From positions 1 through 32,974 of the forward strand of contig JAOPVZ010000266.1 in NCBI GenBank assembly GCA_025965935.1: DNA of 32,974 nt, given 5' to 3'. The DNA is from Frankiales bacterium. GTDB taxonomy: Bacteria > Actinomycetota > Actinomycetes > Mycobacteriales > SCTD01. Made by a program: the position numbers and the translations under genes. Under the pieces are notes generated by a model, which ran no database searches, had not been told where the DNA came from, and worked only from the letters and a program-made list of their open reading frames with translations. Positions 1 to 7,870 of the stretch are shown in pieces. Each line of letters begins with the position of its first letter. Position 1 is the first letter of the stretch.

Positions 1-120
1 GTCCGGCCGTTCTCCAGGCCCGCGCTCGTGCTCGCCGGCCTCGCCACGGTCGCCCTGCTCGTCTGCTGCGGACTCGGCTGGCCCGTTCCGGTGTCTGGAA
101 GCACCGGACGTCAGCGATGA
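1..120 (+). CDS. C-terminal end of a membrane protein (partial)
   Basis: Frame 1 is open from the window edge to a TGA at 118-120, giving the last 39 residues of a protein that starts outside the window. The visible part has one hydrophobic stretch of about 20 residues (from ALVLAGLATV through LLVCCGLGW) and a short polar tail ending in GRQR, as at the end of a permease. Its stop overlaps the amidase ATG as ATGA, so it is probably the first visible gene of the amidase/GMC/ALDH operon and could be the uptake transporter for that pathway. The transporter role is inference from position; the family cannot be named from this fragment. Confidence 0.6.
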   Translation, partial: VRPFSRPALVLAGLATVALLVCCGLGWPVPVSGSTGRQR

Positions 121-1529
121 GCGAGCTTCACGACCTCACCGTCGTCGAGCAGTGCCGGCACCTCCAGGCCCGGACCGTCGGCGCACAGGAGCTGCTCGCG
201 CACTACCAGACGAGGATCGCGGCGCACGGGGAGTCCCTCGGTGCCTTCGTCACGCTGACGCCGGAGCTCGCCTCCGCGGAGGCCGTCGCGGCAGACCGGC
301 GACGAGCCTCGGAGCCGGACGGCGATCTGCCGGTCCTTCTCGGACTTCCCTTGGCCTACAAGGATCTCCACCCGGTCAAGGGCGTCGTCGGCACGTTCGG
401 CTCTCGGCCGCTCCGCACCCGGGTCTCGGACCTGGACGGCGAGTGCGTCGCCGCGTTCCGTCGCGCTGGTGCCGTGACCGTCGGGACGACGCACGCGCCG
501 GAGTTCGGGCCGACCTGCTACACCGAGAGCGACTTGGGGGTGCGCCCGGCTGTCACGCCCTATGACACCTCGCGGTACGCCAGCGGCTCCAGCGGCGGGG
601 CCGCCGCGGCGGTCGCCGCGGGGCTCCTCCCGGCCGCCCATGCCAGCGACGGCGCCGGTTCGATCCGGACGCCCGCGAGCGTCTGCGGGCTCGTCGGGTT
701 CAAGCCGTCGAGGGGAGCGGTCCCCGTCGCGGCGTCGACCTTCATCAGCTGGACCGTGGAGGGTCCCATCACCCGGACAGTGGCCGACGCGGCGCTGCTG
801 ACAGGCGTCCTCACGGACGGCTCGCCGCACGACCTCTACCGGATCGAGTGCGGCCTCGACGGGCCGGCCGCACCCCGACCCGCTCGGGTCCTGGCCTATG
901 CCGACACCGGGATCGGAGCCTGCGACCCCGACGTGCTCACAGCCTTCGACACGGCCGTGGCCGCACTCGAGGCGCTCGGGCACGAGGTCGACGTGGCCAC
1001 CAACCCGCGGCCGTGGGACGACGCTCTGGTCGAGGCGATGCTTCGCGTGTTCGCCACGACCGTCACGGCCACCTCGCGCCGTCTCGTCCCGCCGGAGCAG
1101 TGGCCGGAGCTGCGGCAGTTCACCCGGTGGTGCCTCGAGGCGACCGCGGGCCTGGACAGCGCCGACTTCGCGCTGGCGCAGGCCGTCCTGGCGCAGGCAG
1201 CCGGCGCGCACGCAGCCGCGGCGCTTCACTACGACGTCGTCCTGACCCCCACCACGGCCAGACCGGCGCAGACCATCGGCGCGTTCGACGCGGGCAGTCT
1301 CGAGGGAGCCGTGCGACGGATGCTCGAGTGGTCAGCCTTCACCCCGTGGGCCAACATGACCGGCGCCCCGGCCCTGGCACTTCCCATCGCGATGAGCCGG
1401 GACGGGCTGCCGGTCGGCGTACAGCTCTGCGGCCGCCGCCCCGGCAGTGATGCCGCTGTCCTGGCCCTTGGAGCCGCGCTCGAGCAGGCAGTCGGCTGGC
1501 AGCACCACCCCCCGCAGTGGGCGTCGTGA
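117..1529 (+). CDS. Amidase signature family amidohydrolase
   Basis: A 470-residue enzyme of the amidase signature family (GatA/AtzF/indoleacetamide hydrolase fold), predicted to hydrolyse a carboxamide to acid and ammonia in the cytoplasm. The Ser-cisSer-Lys triad is readable: Lys82 in GLPLAYKDLHPVKG, cis-Ser158 in ASGSSGGAAAAVAAG, and nucleophile Ser182 in DGAGSIRTPASVCGL. The spacing of 24 residues between the two serines matches the family. The usual TGGS before the nucleophile is GAGS here, a variant I recall from other actinobacterial amidases. The length is normal for a single-domain member. The start overlaps the preceding stop (ATGA). It is followed 60 bp later by GMC oxidoreductase and then aldehyde dehydrogenase genes, suggesting joint catabolism of an amide-containing alcohol. 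It is unlikely to be a GatA subunit, as no gatB or gatC is adjacent. The substrate cannot be read from sequence. Confidence 0.9.
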   Translation: MSELHDLTVVEQCRHLQARTVGAQELLAHYQTRIAAHGESLGAFVTLTPELASAEAVAADRRRASEPDGDLPVLLGLPLAYKDLHPVKGVVGTFGSRPLRTRVSDLDGECVAAFRRAGAVTVGTTHAPEFGPTCYTESDLGVRPAVTPYDTSRYASGSSGGAAAAVAAGLLPAAHASDGAGSIRTPASVCGLVGFKPSRGAVPVAASTFISWTVEGPITRTVADAALLTGVLTDGSPHDLYRIECGLDGPAAPRPARVLAYADTGIGACDPDVLTAFDTAVAALEALGHEVDVATNPRPWDDALVEAMLRVFATTVTATSRRLVPPEQWPELRQFTRWCLEATAGLDSADFALAQAVLAQAAGAHAAAALHYDVVLTPTTARPAQTIGAFDAGSLEGAVRRMLEWSAFTPWANMTGAPALALPIAMSRDGLPVGVQLCGRRPGSDAAVLALGAALEQAVGWQHHPPQWAS

Positions 1530-1589
1530 TCCGGCGCCAGACCGCCGTACAGACCCTTGACCCTCCGCACGCCAGAGAAGAGCACTGAG

Positions 1590-3179
1590 ATGTCGCACCC
1601 CGCCCCGTCGACGAGCTTCGACACCATCGTCATCGGAGCAGGGTCGGCGGGTGCCGCCCTCGCCGCCAGGCTCTCCGAGGACCCGAGCCGCCGCGTTCTC
1701 CTGGTCGAGTCCGGGCCCGACTACCGCTCGGACGCGACCTCGCCCCTCGTCGCCGCCATCGACGTCATGCCGATGTCCAACGACGAGCAGACCCGGCAGC
1801 GGCTCTACTACCCGTCATTGACGGCGACCCATGCTGCTGGCAGGGCGCCGAAGCCGTACCTGCGCGGCCGTGGGGTCGGCGGCAGCTCCGCCATCAACGG
1901 GCTCTTCGCCATCCGTCCCACTGTCGAGGACCTGGACGACTGGGAGTCGGCCGGCCTCGATGGCTGGTCCTACGACCAGCTGCTGCCCCTGCTCAACCGC
2001 ATCGAGAACGACCAGGACTTCGGGACGGAGGACTACCACGGTGCGAGCGGCCCGATCCCCGTGGTCCGTCCCACTCCAGAGACCTGCCAGCCGCTGGACC
2101 TCGCCTTCGCCGAGTCCGCTCAGGCACTGGGGCACAAGCTCACCCCCGACCACAACGCTCCTCGTGCCAGCGGGGTCTCGCCGTACGCGTTCAACGCCTC
2201 AGGGGGTCGCCGCGTCTCGACGAACGACGGGTACCTCGAGCCGGCGCGGGACCGGACGAACCTGACCGTCGTCGGCAACACCGTCGTGGACCGCGTTCTC
2301 TTCGAGAACGACCGGGCCGTCGGAGTCGCGGCGATCCGCGGGGGAGAGACCGTCGAGTACCGCGCGGCCGAGGTCGTGCTCTCGGCCGGCGCTGTGCACA
2401 GCCCGACCATCTTGCTGCGGTCCGGGATCGGACCGGCCGAGGACCTGCGCCAGCTCGGTATCGATGTCATCGCTGATCTGCCGGTGGGCAAGGGGATCCA
2501 GGACCACGCGGCCTTGGTGCTCGGGGCGACGCTGACGGAGCAGGGACGGTCGCGGCCGAACGACGGCCGACACAGCCGCTTCTGCATGCGCTTCGATCTC
2601 GGGGTCAGCGACGACCCCAAGGACGGGATGATCGTGGCGATGACGTCCCATCACCTGCCGGACGCCGGCGTGCTCGTCGGGTGGGTCAACCGGGTCGAGT
2701 CGCGGGGGAGCGTGCGGTTGATGTCCACCGACCCTGCCGCAGATCCCGTGGTCGAGCTGAACATGCTCGATGCCGAGCTCGACCGACGCCGGATGCGGCG
2801 GGTCGCTGACGAGATGCAGGCCATCGCCCGGCAGTCGGCCTTCGGTGAGGTCAGCAGCGAGAGCGGACTGGCCGACAACCTCGACGGCTTCGTCATCACG
2901 CCGGAGACCAAGCTCCTGAGCGGGGAGCTGAACGACGGCGACTTCGCCGGCTACGCGCTGCGCAACGTCACCGACACCCAGCACTGCACGAGCAGCTGTC
3001 CGATGGGCCTGGACCCGGCGACGAGCGTCGTCGACGCACAGGGCAGGGTGCACGGCATCGAGGGGCTCCGAGTCGCGGACGCCAGCATCGTCCCGTGGGT
3101 GCCGAGGGCGAACACCCACCTCACCGCGATCCTGGTCGGCGAGAAGATAGCCGACGACATGCGGGCGGCGACCCGATGA
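1590..3179 (+). CDS. GMC family FAD-dependent oxidoreductase (choline dehydrogenase-like)
   Basis: A 529-residue FAD flavoenzyme of the glucose-methanol-choline family, expected to oxidise a primary alcohol to the aldehyde. The N-terminus carries the dinucleotide-binding motif VIGAGSAGAALAARLSED and an ESGP segment contacting FAD. GMC signature 1 is GRGVGGSSAINGLFAIRP. Signature 2 is GAVHSPTILLRSGIGP. The C-terminal part has HCTSSCPMG and NTHLTAILVGEKIADD, in the positions of the catalytic His and the His/Asn partner. I chose ATG 1590 because it follows a GAGAAGAG ribosome site; an in-frame TTG at 1557 would add 11 atypical residues. The stop overlaps the next start (ATGA at 3176-3179), so translation is probably coupled to the aldehyde dehydrogenase, which would consume the aldehyde product. 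Whether it is an oxidase or a quinone-linked dehydrogenase cannot be decided. Confidence 0.9.
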   Translation: MSHPAPSTSFDTIVIGAGSAGAALAARLSEDPSRRVLLVESGPDYRSDATSPLVAAIDVMPMSNDEQTRQRLYYPSLTATHAAGRAPKPYLRGRGVGGSSAINGLFAIRPTVEDLDDWESAGLDGWSYDQLLPLLNRIENDQDFGTEDYHGASGPIPVVRPTPETCQPLDLAFAESAQALGHKLTPDHNAPRASGVSPYAFNASGGRRVSTNDGYLEPARDRTNLTVVGNTVVDRVLFENDRAVGVAAIRGGETVEYRAAEVVLSAGAVHSPTILLRSGIGPAEDLRQLGIDVIADLPVGKGIQDHAALVLGATLTEQGRSRPNDGRHSRFCMRFDLGVSDDPKDGMIVAMTSHHLPDAGVLVGWVNRVESRGSVRLMSTDPAADPVVELNMLDAELDRRRMRRVADEMQAIARQSAFGEVSSESGLADNLDGFVITPETKLLSGELNDGDFAGYALRNVTDTQHCTSSCPMGLDPATSVVDAQGRVHGIEGLRVADASIVPWVPRANTHLTAILVGEKIADDMRAATR

Positions 3180-4624
3180 CGACCACCGCGCCGCGACCCA
3201 CCACCGTTCGCACCGAGCAGCTCGTCGCCGGCGTCGTCAGCGAAGCCTCCGAGGAGCTCGACAACTGGCACACCAACTCCGACACGGGCGAGCGCCTGGA
3301 CCGGGCGAGAGCCAGCTCTCGAGAGAGCGTCGAGGCCGCACTCGCCGCGGCAGACGACGCCCACCGCGACGGCCGATGGCAGCACCTGAGCAGCACCGAG
3401 CGTGGCCAGCACCTGCAGGCCTTCAGCGAGGAGCTCACGAAGGTGGCCGACGCCCTGGCCCTCGCGGACTCGCTCGACAGCGGCGTGCTCCTGAGCACGA
3501 CCCGCCAGCTCTGCGCCATGTCAGCGGCCATGCCCGCCGGCTTGGGCCAGCTGTCCCCCAGCGTCCTCGCCTCGGACGCCGAAGGGGTCTCCGGGCCGGT
3601 CGCCCAGCGCTGGCTGCCGTGGGGGCCGGCGGCGGTCTTCGCACCGTGGAACGCACCCACCACGACGGCCGTCGGCAAGGCTGCCTTCGCGCTTGCCGCA
3701 GGTGCGCCGGTGATCCTCAAGCCCTCGGAGTGGTCGCAGCACTCGGCATCGCTGATCGGCCGGGCCGCCATCGCCGCGGGGCTGCCGGACGGCGTCCTGC
3801 AGGTCGTGCACGGAGGGGCTGCCGTCGGGCAGCAGCTGGCCGCCGACCCGCGCGTCGCGGCCATCTCCTACACCGGCGGCGGTGGTGGCGGACGGGCGGT
3901 CGCCGCGGCCAGCGCAGCGCACCTTCGCCCACTCGACCTCGAGCTGTCCGGCTCCAACCCCGTCGTCGTGCTGCCGGATGCCGACCTCGAGGCAGCCGCG
4001 GCCGAGATCGCGAGCGCCATGCTCTTCCTCAACGGTCAGTGGTGCGCCGGGCCGACCCGCATCATCGCTCCACAGGGCGCGGTGGACGAGCTCAGCAACG
4101 CCGTCCTGCAGCGGCTGGCGGCCACCAGGATCGGGCCCTCCACCGACTCCGCCAGCCAGCTCGGACCGCTTGCGCATCCCCGGCACCAGGCGGCACTCGA
4201 GCGGCAGCTCATCGAGCTCGCGGCCCGGGGCGCCATCGTGCACCGGGCCGGCGAGGTGCCCGACGGCTCGGGTCACTTCTTCGCGCCGGCTGTCGTGACT
4301 GGCACGGGAACGGACGGCGTGGCGGACGAGATCTTCGGGCCGGCCATCACGTTCCAGGGGTACGGCGACCTGGATGACGCCGTACGAAGGGCGAACCTCG
4401 GATCGTTCGGGCTGTCCGCCTACGTCTTCTCCGCGGAGTGGGAATCGGCGCTGGCTGTGGGTCAGCGACTGCGCGCCGGAATCGTCGGCGTCAACAAGAT
4501 CCAGCCGTTGCTGGCACCACCGACCCCGGACGCCGTGGCGAGCATGTGGGGCGGAAGCGGACTGGGTGCGATCGGCATGGCCGAGTCGCTGCGCTTCTTC
4601 ACGGGCGCACGGCTCATCTACTGA
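3176..4624 (+). CDS. NAD(P)-dependent aldehyde dehydrogenase
   Basis: A 482-residue aldehyde dehydrogenase superfamily enzyme that oxidises an aldehyde to a carboxylate with NAD(P). The catalytic Cys290 lies in NGQWCAGPTRI and the general base Glu256 in LELSGSNP; their 34-residue spacing is canonical. The Asn of FAPWNAP, the Lys of VILKPSEWS and the late EIFGPAI motif are also present. The cofactor loop, usually FTGS..VG, reads YTGGGGGGRAV here, which is unusually glycine-rich. The start is ATG 3176, which overlaps the GMC stop; longer frames extend into that gene without a plausible start. The stop lies 8 bp inside the convergent SPFH gene. From context it probably acts directly on the product of the GMC enzyme. 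The substrate is unknown. Confidence 0.92.
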   Translation: MTTTAPRPTTVRTEQLVAGVVSEASEELDNWHTNSDTGERLDRARASSRESVEAALAAADDAHRDGRWQHLSSTERGQHLQAFSEELTKVADALALADSLDSGVLLSTTRQLCAMSAAMPAGLGQLSPSVLASDAEGVSGPVAQRWLPWGPAAVFAPWNAPTTTAVGKAAFALAAGAPVILKPSEWSQHSASLIGRAAIAAGLPDGVLQVVHGGAAVGQQLAADPRVAAISYTGGGGGGRAVAAASAAHLRPLDLELSGSNPVVVLPDADLEAAAAEIASAMLFLNGQWCAGPTRIIAPQGAVDELSNAVLQRLAATRIGPSTDSASQLGPLAHPRHQAALERQLIELAARGAIVHRAGEVPDGSGHFFAPAVVTGTGTDGVADEIFGPAITFQGYGDLDDAVRRANLGSFGLSAYVFSAEWESALAVGQRLRAGIVGVNKIQPLLAPPTPDAVASMWGGSGLGAIGMAESLRFFTGARLIY

Positions 4625-5390
4625 GAGGTCCGTCGGCGGTGCCGCTCGCTGGCTGGTTGACGGTCGCTGGTGTGGAGTTCGGCTGAGGGGCAGGAATCGC
4701 GCGGTCGAAGAAGCGCAGCAGCTCGACGGGGAACGGCATCACCAGGGTGCTGTTCTTCTCCGATGCCACTTCGACCACGGTCTGGAGGAGCCGCAGCTGC
4801 AGAGCGCTGGGCGTCGCCGCCATGACGGCGGCCGCGGCCGACAGCTTCTGCGACGCCTGGAACTCGCCGTCGGCCGCGATCACCCGGGCCCGGCGCTCCC
4901 GCTCCGCCTCGGCCTGCCTCGACATCGACCGCTTCATCGTCTCGGGCAGCGAGACGTCCTTGATCTCGACTCGTTCCACGCGCACGCCCCAGCCCTCGGT
5001 GGGCTCGTCGATGACCGTCTTGAGCTGCAAGTTGAGCGCTTCCCGGTTGGACAGCAGGTCGTCGAGGTCGCTCTTGCCGATCACCGACCGCAGTGACGTC
5101 TGGGCCACCTGCGCGACGGCCTCGTGGTAGTTCTGCACGTTGAGGACGGCCTTCATCGCGTCGATGACCCGGTAGTACACGACGGCGTCGACCATCACCG
5201 TCACGTTGTCGCGCGTGATGGCGTCCTGCGGAGTCACCCCGGAGACCACGATCTGCAGGTTGACCTTGTACAGCCGGTCACTCACCGGGTTCACCCAGAT
5301 CAGTCCGGGCTGGCGGATCCGCTCCTGAGCCTTGCCCCAACGTAGGACGATGCCTTGCTCGTACTGGCGGATGACCCTGAAACCAAGCAT
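4614..5390 (-). CDS. SPFH/Band 7 (stomatin/slipin-like) protein
   Basis: A 258-residue SPFH-domain protein of the stomatin/prohibitin group; family members oligomerise on membranes and organise membrane microdomains. Diagnostic segments are RVIRQYEQGIVLRWGK, IWVNPVSDRLYKVNLQ, the VTVMVDAVVYYRV strand and the helical EAERERRARVIAADGE segment that forms the coiled-coil part. The core SPFH domain covers about residues 5-165, a helical segment follows to about 215, and the tail is Pro/Thr-rich. Unlike typical stomatins it has no N-terminal membrane segment. ATG 5390 has a GAGGA site upstream and no earlier in-frame start was found, so membrane attachment would have to come from the domain itself or from partners. 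The zinc-ribbon gene 61 bp upstream is on the same strand. The 3' end overlaps the convergent aldehyde dehydrogenase by 11 bp. Confidence 0.88.
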   Translation of the reverse strand: MLGFRVIRQYEQGIVLRWGKAQERIRQPGLIWVNPVSDRLYKVNLQIVVSGVTPQDAITRDNVTVMVDAVVYYRVIDAMKAVLNVQNYHEAVAQVAQTSLRSVIGKSDLDDLLSNREALNLQLKTVIDEPTEGWGVRVERVEIKDVSLPETMKRSMSRQAEAERERRARVIAADGEFQASQKLSAAAAVMAATPSALQLRLLQTVVEVASEKNSTLVMPFPVELLRFFDRAIPAPQPNSTPATVNQPASGTADGPLSR

Positions 5391-5451
5391 GTTCGACGGT
5401 CCTCGTCTCGAAGGGCTCCCGTGACATGGCTGTCAGCGGGGAAGGTGCCGC

Positions 5452-5670
5452 TCAGTGCTGGCCACGGGCCTCCGGCTCCAGCCAACGTCGCCACGTCGAC
5501 GTCCGCAAGGTCACGCGGCGCGAGCACTGCGGGCAGTCCGCCGACAGCAGCCGGTGGGCCGCCGACCAGAAGGAGAACCTGTCGGCAGGGATGGGGCTCC
5601 AGCAGTACGGGCACGGGGGACCCGCCGACAGTCCCGGCGAGGCCTGGTCGTCATCGCGAGCATCGTTCAT
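5452..5670 (-). CDS. Small zinc-ribbon-like hypothetical protein
   Basis: A 72-residue ORF with two CxxC knuckles, CPYC near residue 20 and CPQC near residue 46, separated by 22 residues with aromatic positions (RFSFWSAAHRLL). This is the spacing of a structural zinc ribbon. The C-terminus is Arg/Trp-rich (STWRRWLEP). I do not recognise a family. It starts with ATG and has a weak AGGG upstream. It ends 61 bp before the SPFH gene on the same strand, so the two may be co-transcribed. The Cys pattern argues that it is real, but its small size keeps confidence moderate. Confidence 0.6.
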   Translation of the reverse strand: MNDARDDDQASPGLSAGPPCPYCWSPIPADRFSFWSAAHRLLSADCPQCSRRVTLRTSTWRRWLEPEARGQH

Positions 5671-5787
5671 GGTCAGCCGCCCTACAGCTGCGAGTCACGA
5701 GGCGGCGAGAAAGCACAAGGACCGGATGAATCCAGCACGCTCAGGTGAGCTCAGTGTCCCACGGTACGGGCGGTGAACGGCCGCGGC

Positions 5788-6225
5788 CTACCGAAGCGCC
5801 TGCACAGCGGCGCGGACCGGTTCCGGTACGGCGACAGGGCGACGGGTCTCGCGGTCGACGTAGACGTGCACGAAGCGACCCACGGCGGCCGGCGAGTGCG
5901 CCGTGCCGAAGAGCGCGAGCCGGTAGGTGAGGGAGCTGTTGCCGAGCCGCTCGACGTCGAGGCCGGACGTGATGGGCGCTGGGAAGTCGAGCTCGGCGAA
6001 GTAGCGGCACGAGGTCTCGACGACGAGACCCAGCGCGGGCCAGCGCCGGACGTCCTCGCCGGTGGTCTCGATGAGCCAGGCGTTCACAGCGGTGTCGAAG
6101 ACCGCGTAGTGCACGACGTTGTTCACGTGGCCGTAGGCGTCCACGTCGGCCCAGCGGGTGGGGACCTCGCGCAGCACCGGGAAGTCGCTGCGGCGCAGGT
6201 CCCTAGGATCCTCGGTCACAGGCAC
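5788..6225 (-). CDS. Acyl-CoA thioesterase, hotdog fold (4HBT/YbgC-FadM type)
   Basis: A protein of about 145 residues with the 4-hydroxybenzoyl-CoA thioesterase-type hotdog signature. RWADVDAYGHVNNVVHY holds the conserved Asp and the GHVNN turn, followed by the ETSCRYFAELDFPAPI strand and RVHVYVDRETRRPV-like strands. Such enzymes hydrolyse acyl-CoA thioesters in the cytosol. The frame is open from a TTG at 6243. I prefer GTG 6225, which has AGGG seven bases upstream; GTG 6219 is also possible. It is transcribed divergently from the alcohol dehydrogenase gene with only about 35 bp between starts, so the two probably share a control region. The substrate is unknown. Confidence 0.85.
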   Translation of the reverse strand: MPVTEDPRDLRRSDFPVLREVPTRWADVDAYGHVNNVVHYAVFDTAVNAWLIETTGEDVRRWPALGLVVETSCRYFAELDFPAPITSGLDVERLGNSSLTYRLALFGTAHSPAAVGRFVHVYVDRETRRPVAVPEPVRAAVQALR

Positions 6226-6260
6226 GTCGAGACCCTGCCACAACCCTGGGAGCCGTCGCG

Positions 6261-7385
6261 TTGAAGGTCACGAGCGTCGTCCTCACCGCGATGGGACTGC
6301 CTCGCCCGTACGCCGACTCCCGGCCGGTCGAGGTCATGGAGCTGGACCTGTCCGGGCCGCAGGCCGGCGAGCTGCTGGTCCGCGTCGAGGCGTCCGGGCT
6401 CTGCCACTCCGACCTGTCGGTCGTCGACGGCAGCCGACCGCGACCGCTGCCGATGGCGCTGGGCCACGAGGCCGCCGGCATCGTCGAGGAGATCGGTGCC
6501 GGCGTGCACGACGTCGCCGTCGGCGACCGGGTGGTGCTCGTCTTCGTACCGTCGTGCGGGTCGTGCCCGGAGTGCTCGAGCGGCCAGCCGGCGCTGTGCC
6601 GACGCGGCGCCGCGAGCAACACCGCCGGCGAGCTGTTGCAGGGCGGCCGCCGGCTGTCGCGCGACGGGTCGCCGGTGCACCACCACCTCGGGGTGAGCGC
6701 GTTCAGCAGCCGCGTCGTCGTGGACCGCGGCTCCGCCGTCGTCGTGCCGTCGGACGTGCCGGGCGAGACGGCGGCGCTGTTCGGCTGCGCGCTGCTGACC
6801 GGCACCGGTGCGGTCGAGTCGACGGTCCAGGTGCGGCCCGGCGACAGCGTCGTGGTGGTGGGCCTCGGGGGAGTCGGGCTGTCCGCGGTGATGGGTGCGG
6901 CCCTCGCCGGCGCGGACCCGCTGGTCGCGGTGGACCCCGTGGAGGCGAAGCGGGCGCTGGCACTGTCCCTCGGCGCCTCGCACGCCGTTGAGCCCGGTTC
7001 GGTCGACGAGGTGCGCGACCTCACCAGCGGCGGTGCCCGCTACGTCGTCGAGGCCGTCGGGCACGAGCAGGCGATGGCCGACGCGTTCGCGATGACCGGA
7101 CGAGGTGGCTCGACGGTCCTGGTCGGACTGCCGCACCCGTCCCGGATGCTGTCCGTTCCCGCCGTACAAGTCGTGGCGGAGGCGCGGAAGGTGCTGGGCT
7201 CCTACATGGGCTCGGCGGCACCGCAGCGCGACATCCCACGGCTGGTCCGGCTGTGGCAGGACGGCCGGCTGCCGGTCGAGCGGCTCACCTCCGCGGTGCT
7301 GTCGCTGGAGGACACGCCTCGGGCTCTCGACGACCTCGCCGCCGGGTCTGCCGTGCGCCAGCTCCTGCTGCCTCGCCGGGACTAG
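6261..7385 (+). CDS. Zinc-dependent alcohol dehydrogenase (MDR superfamily)
   Basis: A 374-residue medium-chain dehydrogenase/reductase. Catalytic zinc ligands are the Cys of SGLCHSDL and the His-Glu of LGHEAAG. The structural zinc lobe has four cysteines in CGSCPECSSGQPALC. The Rossmann motif is GLGGVGLSAVMG and ends at an acidic residue in VAVDPVEAKR, favouring NAD(H) over NADP(H). The GCALLTGTGAV segment resembles class III and related actinobacterial alcohol dehydrogenases, so an alcohol/aldehyde role is likely; the substrate is not readable. The start is TTG 6261, with GGGAG eight bases upstream; an internal ATG at 6291 would remove the first strand. Its TAG shares the palindromic CTAG (7382-7385) with the stop of the convergent zinc-ribbon gene. 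A divergent thioesterase lies just upstream. Confidence 0.9.
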   Translation: MKVTSVVLTAMGLPRPYADSRPVEVMELDLSGPQAGELLVRVEASGLCHSDLSVVDGSRPRPLPMALGHEAAGIVEEIGAGVHDVAVGDRVVLVFVPSCGSCPECSSGQPALCRRGAASNTAGELLQGGRRLSRDGSPVHHHLGVSAFSSRVVVDRGSAVVVPSDVPGETAALFGCALLTGTGAVESTVQVRPGDSVVVVGLGGVGLSAVMGAALAGADPLVAVDPVEAKRALALSLGASHAVEPGSVDEVRDLTSGGARYVVEAVGHEQAMADAFAMTGRGGSTVLVGLPHPSRMLSVPAVQVVAEARKVLGSYMGSAAPQRDIPRLVRLWQDGRLPVERLTSAVLSLEDTPRALDDLAAGSAVRQLLLPRRD

Positions 7386-7702
7386 CGAAGCCCCTCGGCA
7401 CGGCGGGCGGACTGGAGGAGCTGCGCGAAGTCCTCGGCGTGCAGCTCGGCGAGCTGGTCGGCCGCCGTCTTGCGGGCCCGCCGCTCGCGGACCTCCAGGT
7501 CGCCAGAGCCGACCACGCCGAGCAGTGGCGCGCGCTCGGCAGGGGGTGCCGCCGCACGAACGGTCTTCACGGCCGACGCGCGGGTGCTGCGAGCCTTGGG
7601 CGGAGGTCCTGCTACGCAGGCCGAGCAGGTCTCGGAGTCTCCCTCGAACGCGTCCTCCTGGAGCACCTTCCGGCACTGGACGCACCGCCGCCAGGCAGCC
7701 AC
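7382..7702 (-). CDS. Small CxxC zinc-ribbon hypothetical protein
   Basis: A protein of about 106 residues. The N-terminus has a CVQC...CSAC double knuckle separated by 14 residues (RRCVQCRKVLQEDAF then SETCSACV), a compact treble-clef or zinc-ribbon pattern. A basic, Pro/Ala-rich linker follows, and the C-terminus is a charged helix (RERRARKTAADQLAEL through LLQSARRAEGLR). Two GTG codons lie side by side at 7705 and 7702. GGGGAGGAGG just upstream gives better spacing to 7702. The frame stays open to 7858, but that upstream part lacks a good ribosome site. The stop codon shares CTAG with the convergent alcohol dehydrogenase. Function is unknown; nucleic-acid binding is a guess from the fold. 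Confidence 0.7.
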   Translation of the reverse strand: MAAWRRCVQCRKVLQEDAFEGDSETCSACVAGPPPKARSTRASAVKTVRAAAPPAERAPLLGVVGSGDLEVRERRARKTAADQLAELHAEDFAQLLQSARRAEGLR

Positions 7703-7870
7703 CACCCCTCCTCCCCGGGCGGACCTCAGTCCGTGAGCCGCCCTCGTCTCACCGTAGCCGCCTTGAGGGAACGGCCGGCATGCGGGACGGTGTGCAACTG
7801 GCCACCTCATGTGGTCGCGGGCATGACCGCTTTCCCCCCGTTCGAGCGGTAGCGTCACTGGGGGGAGGAG

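Noticed and set aside
117-1529. Amidase as the GatA subunit of the tRNA amidotransferase.
   Set aside because: No gatB or gatC is adjacent, and the gene lies in an operon with alcohol and aldehyde oxidising enzymes.
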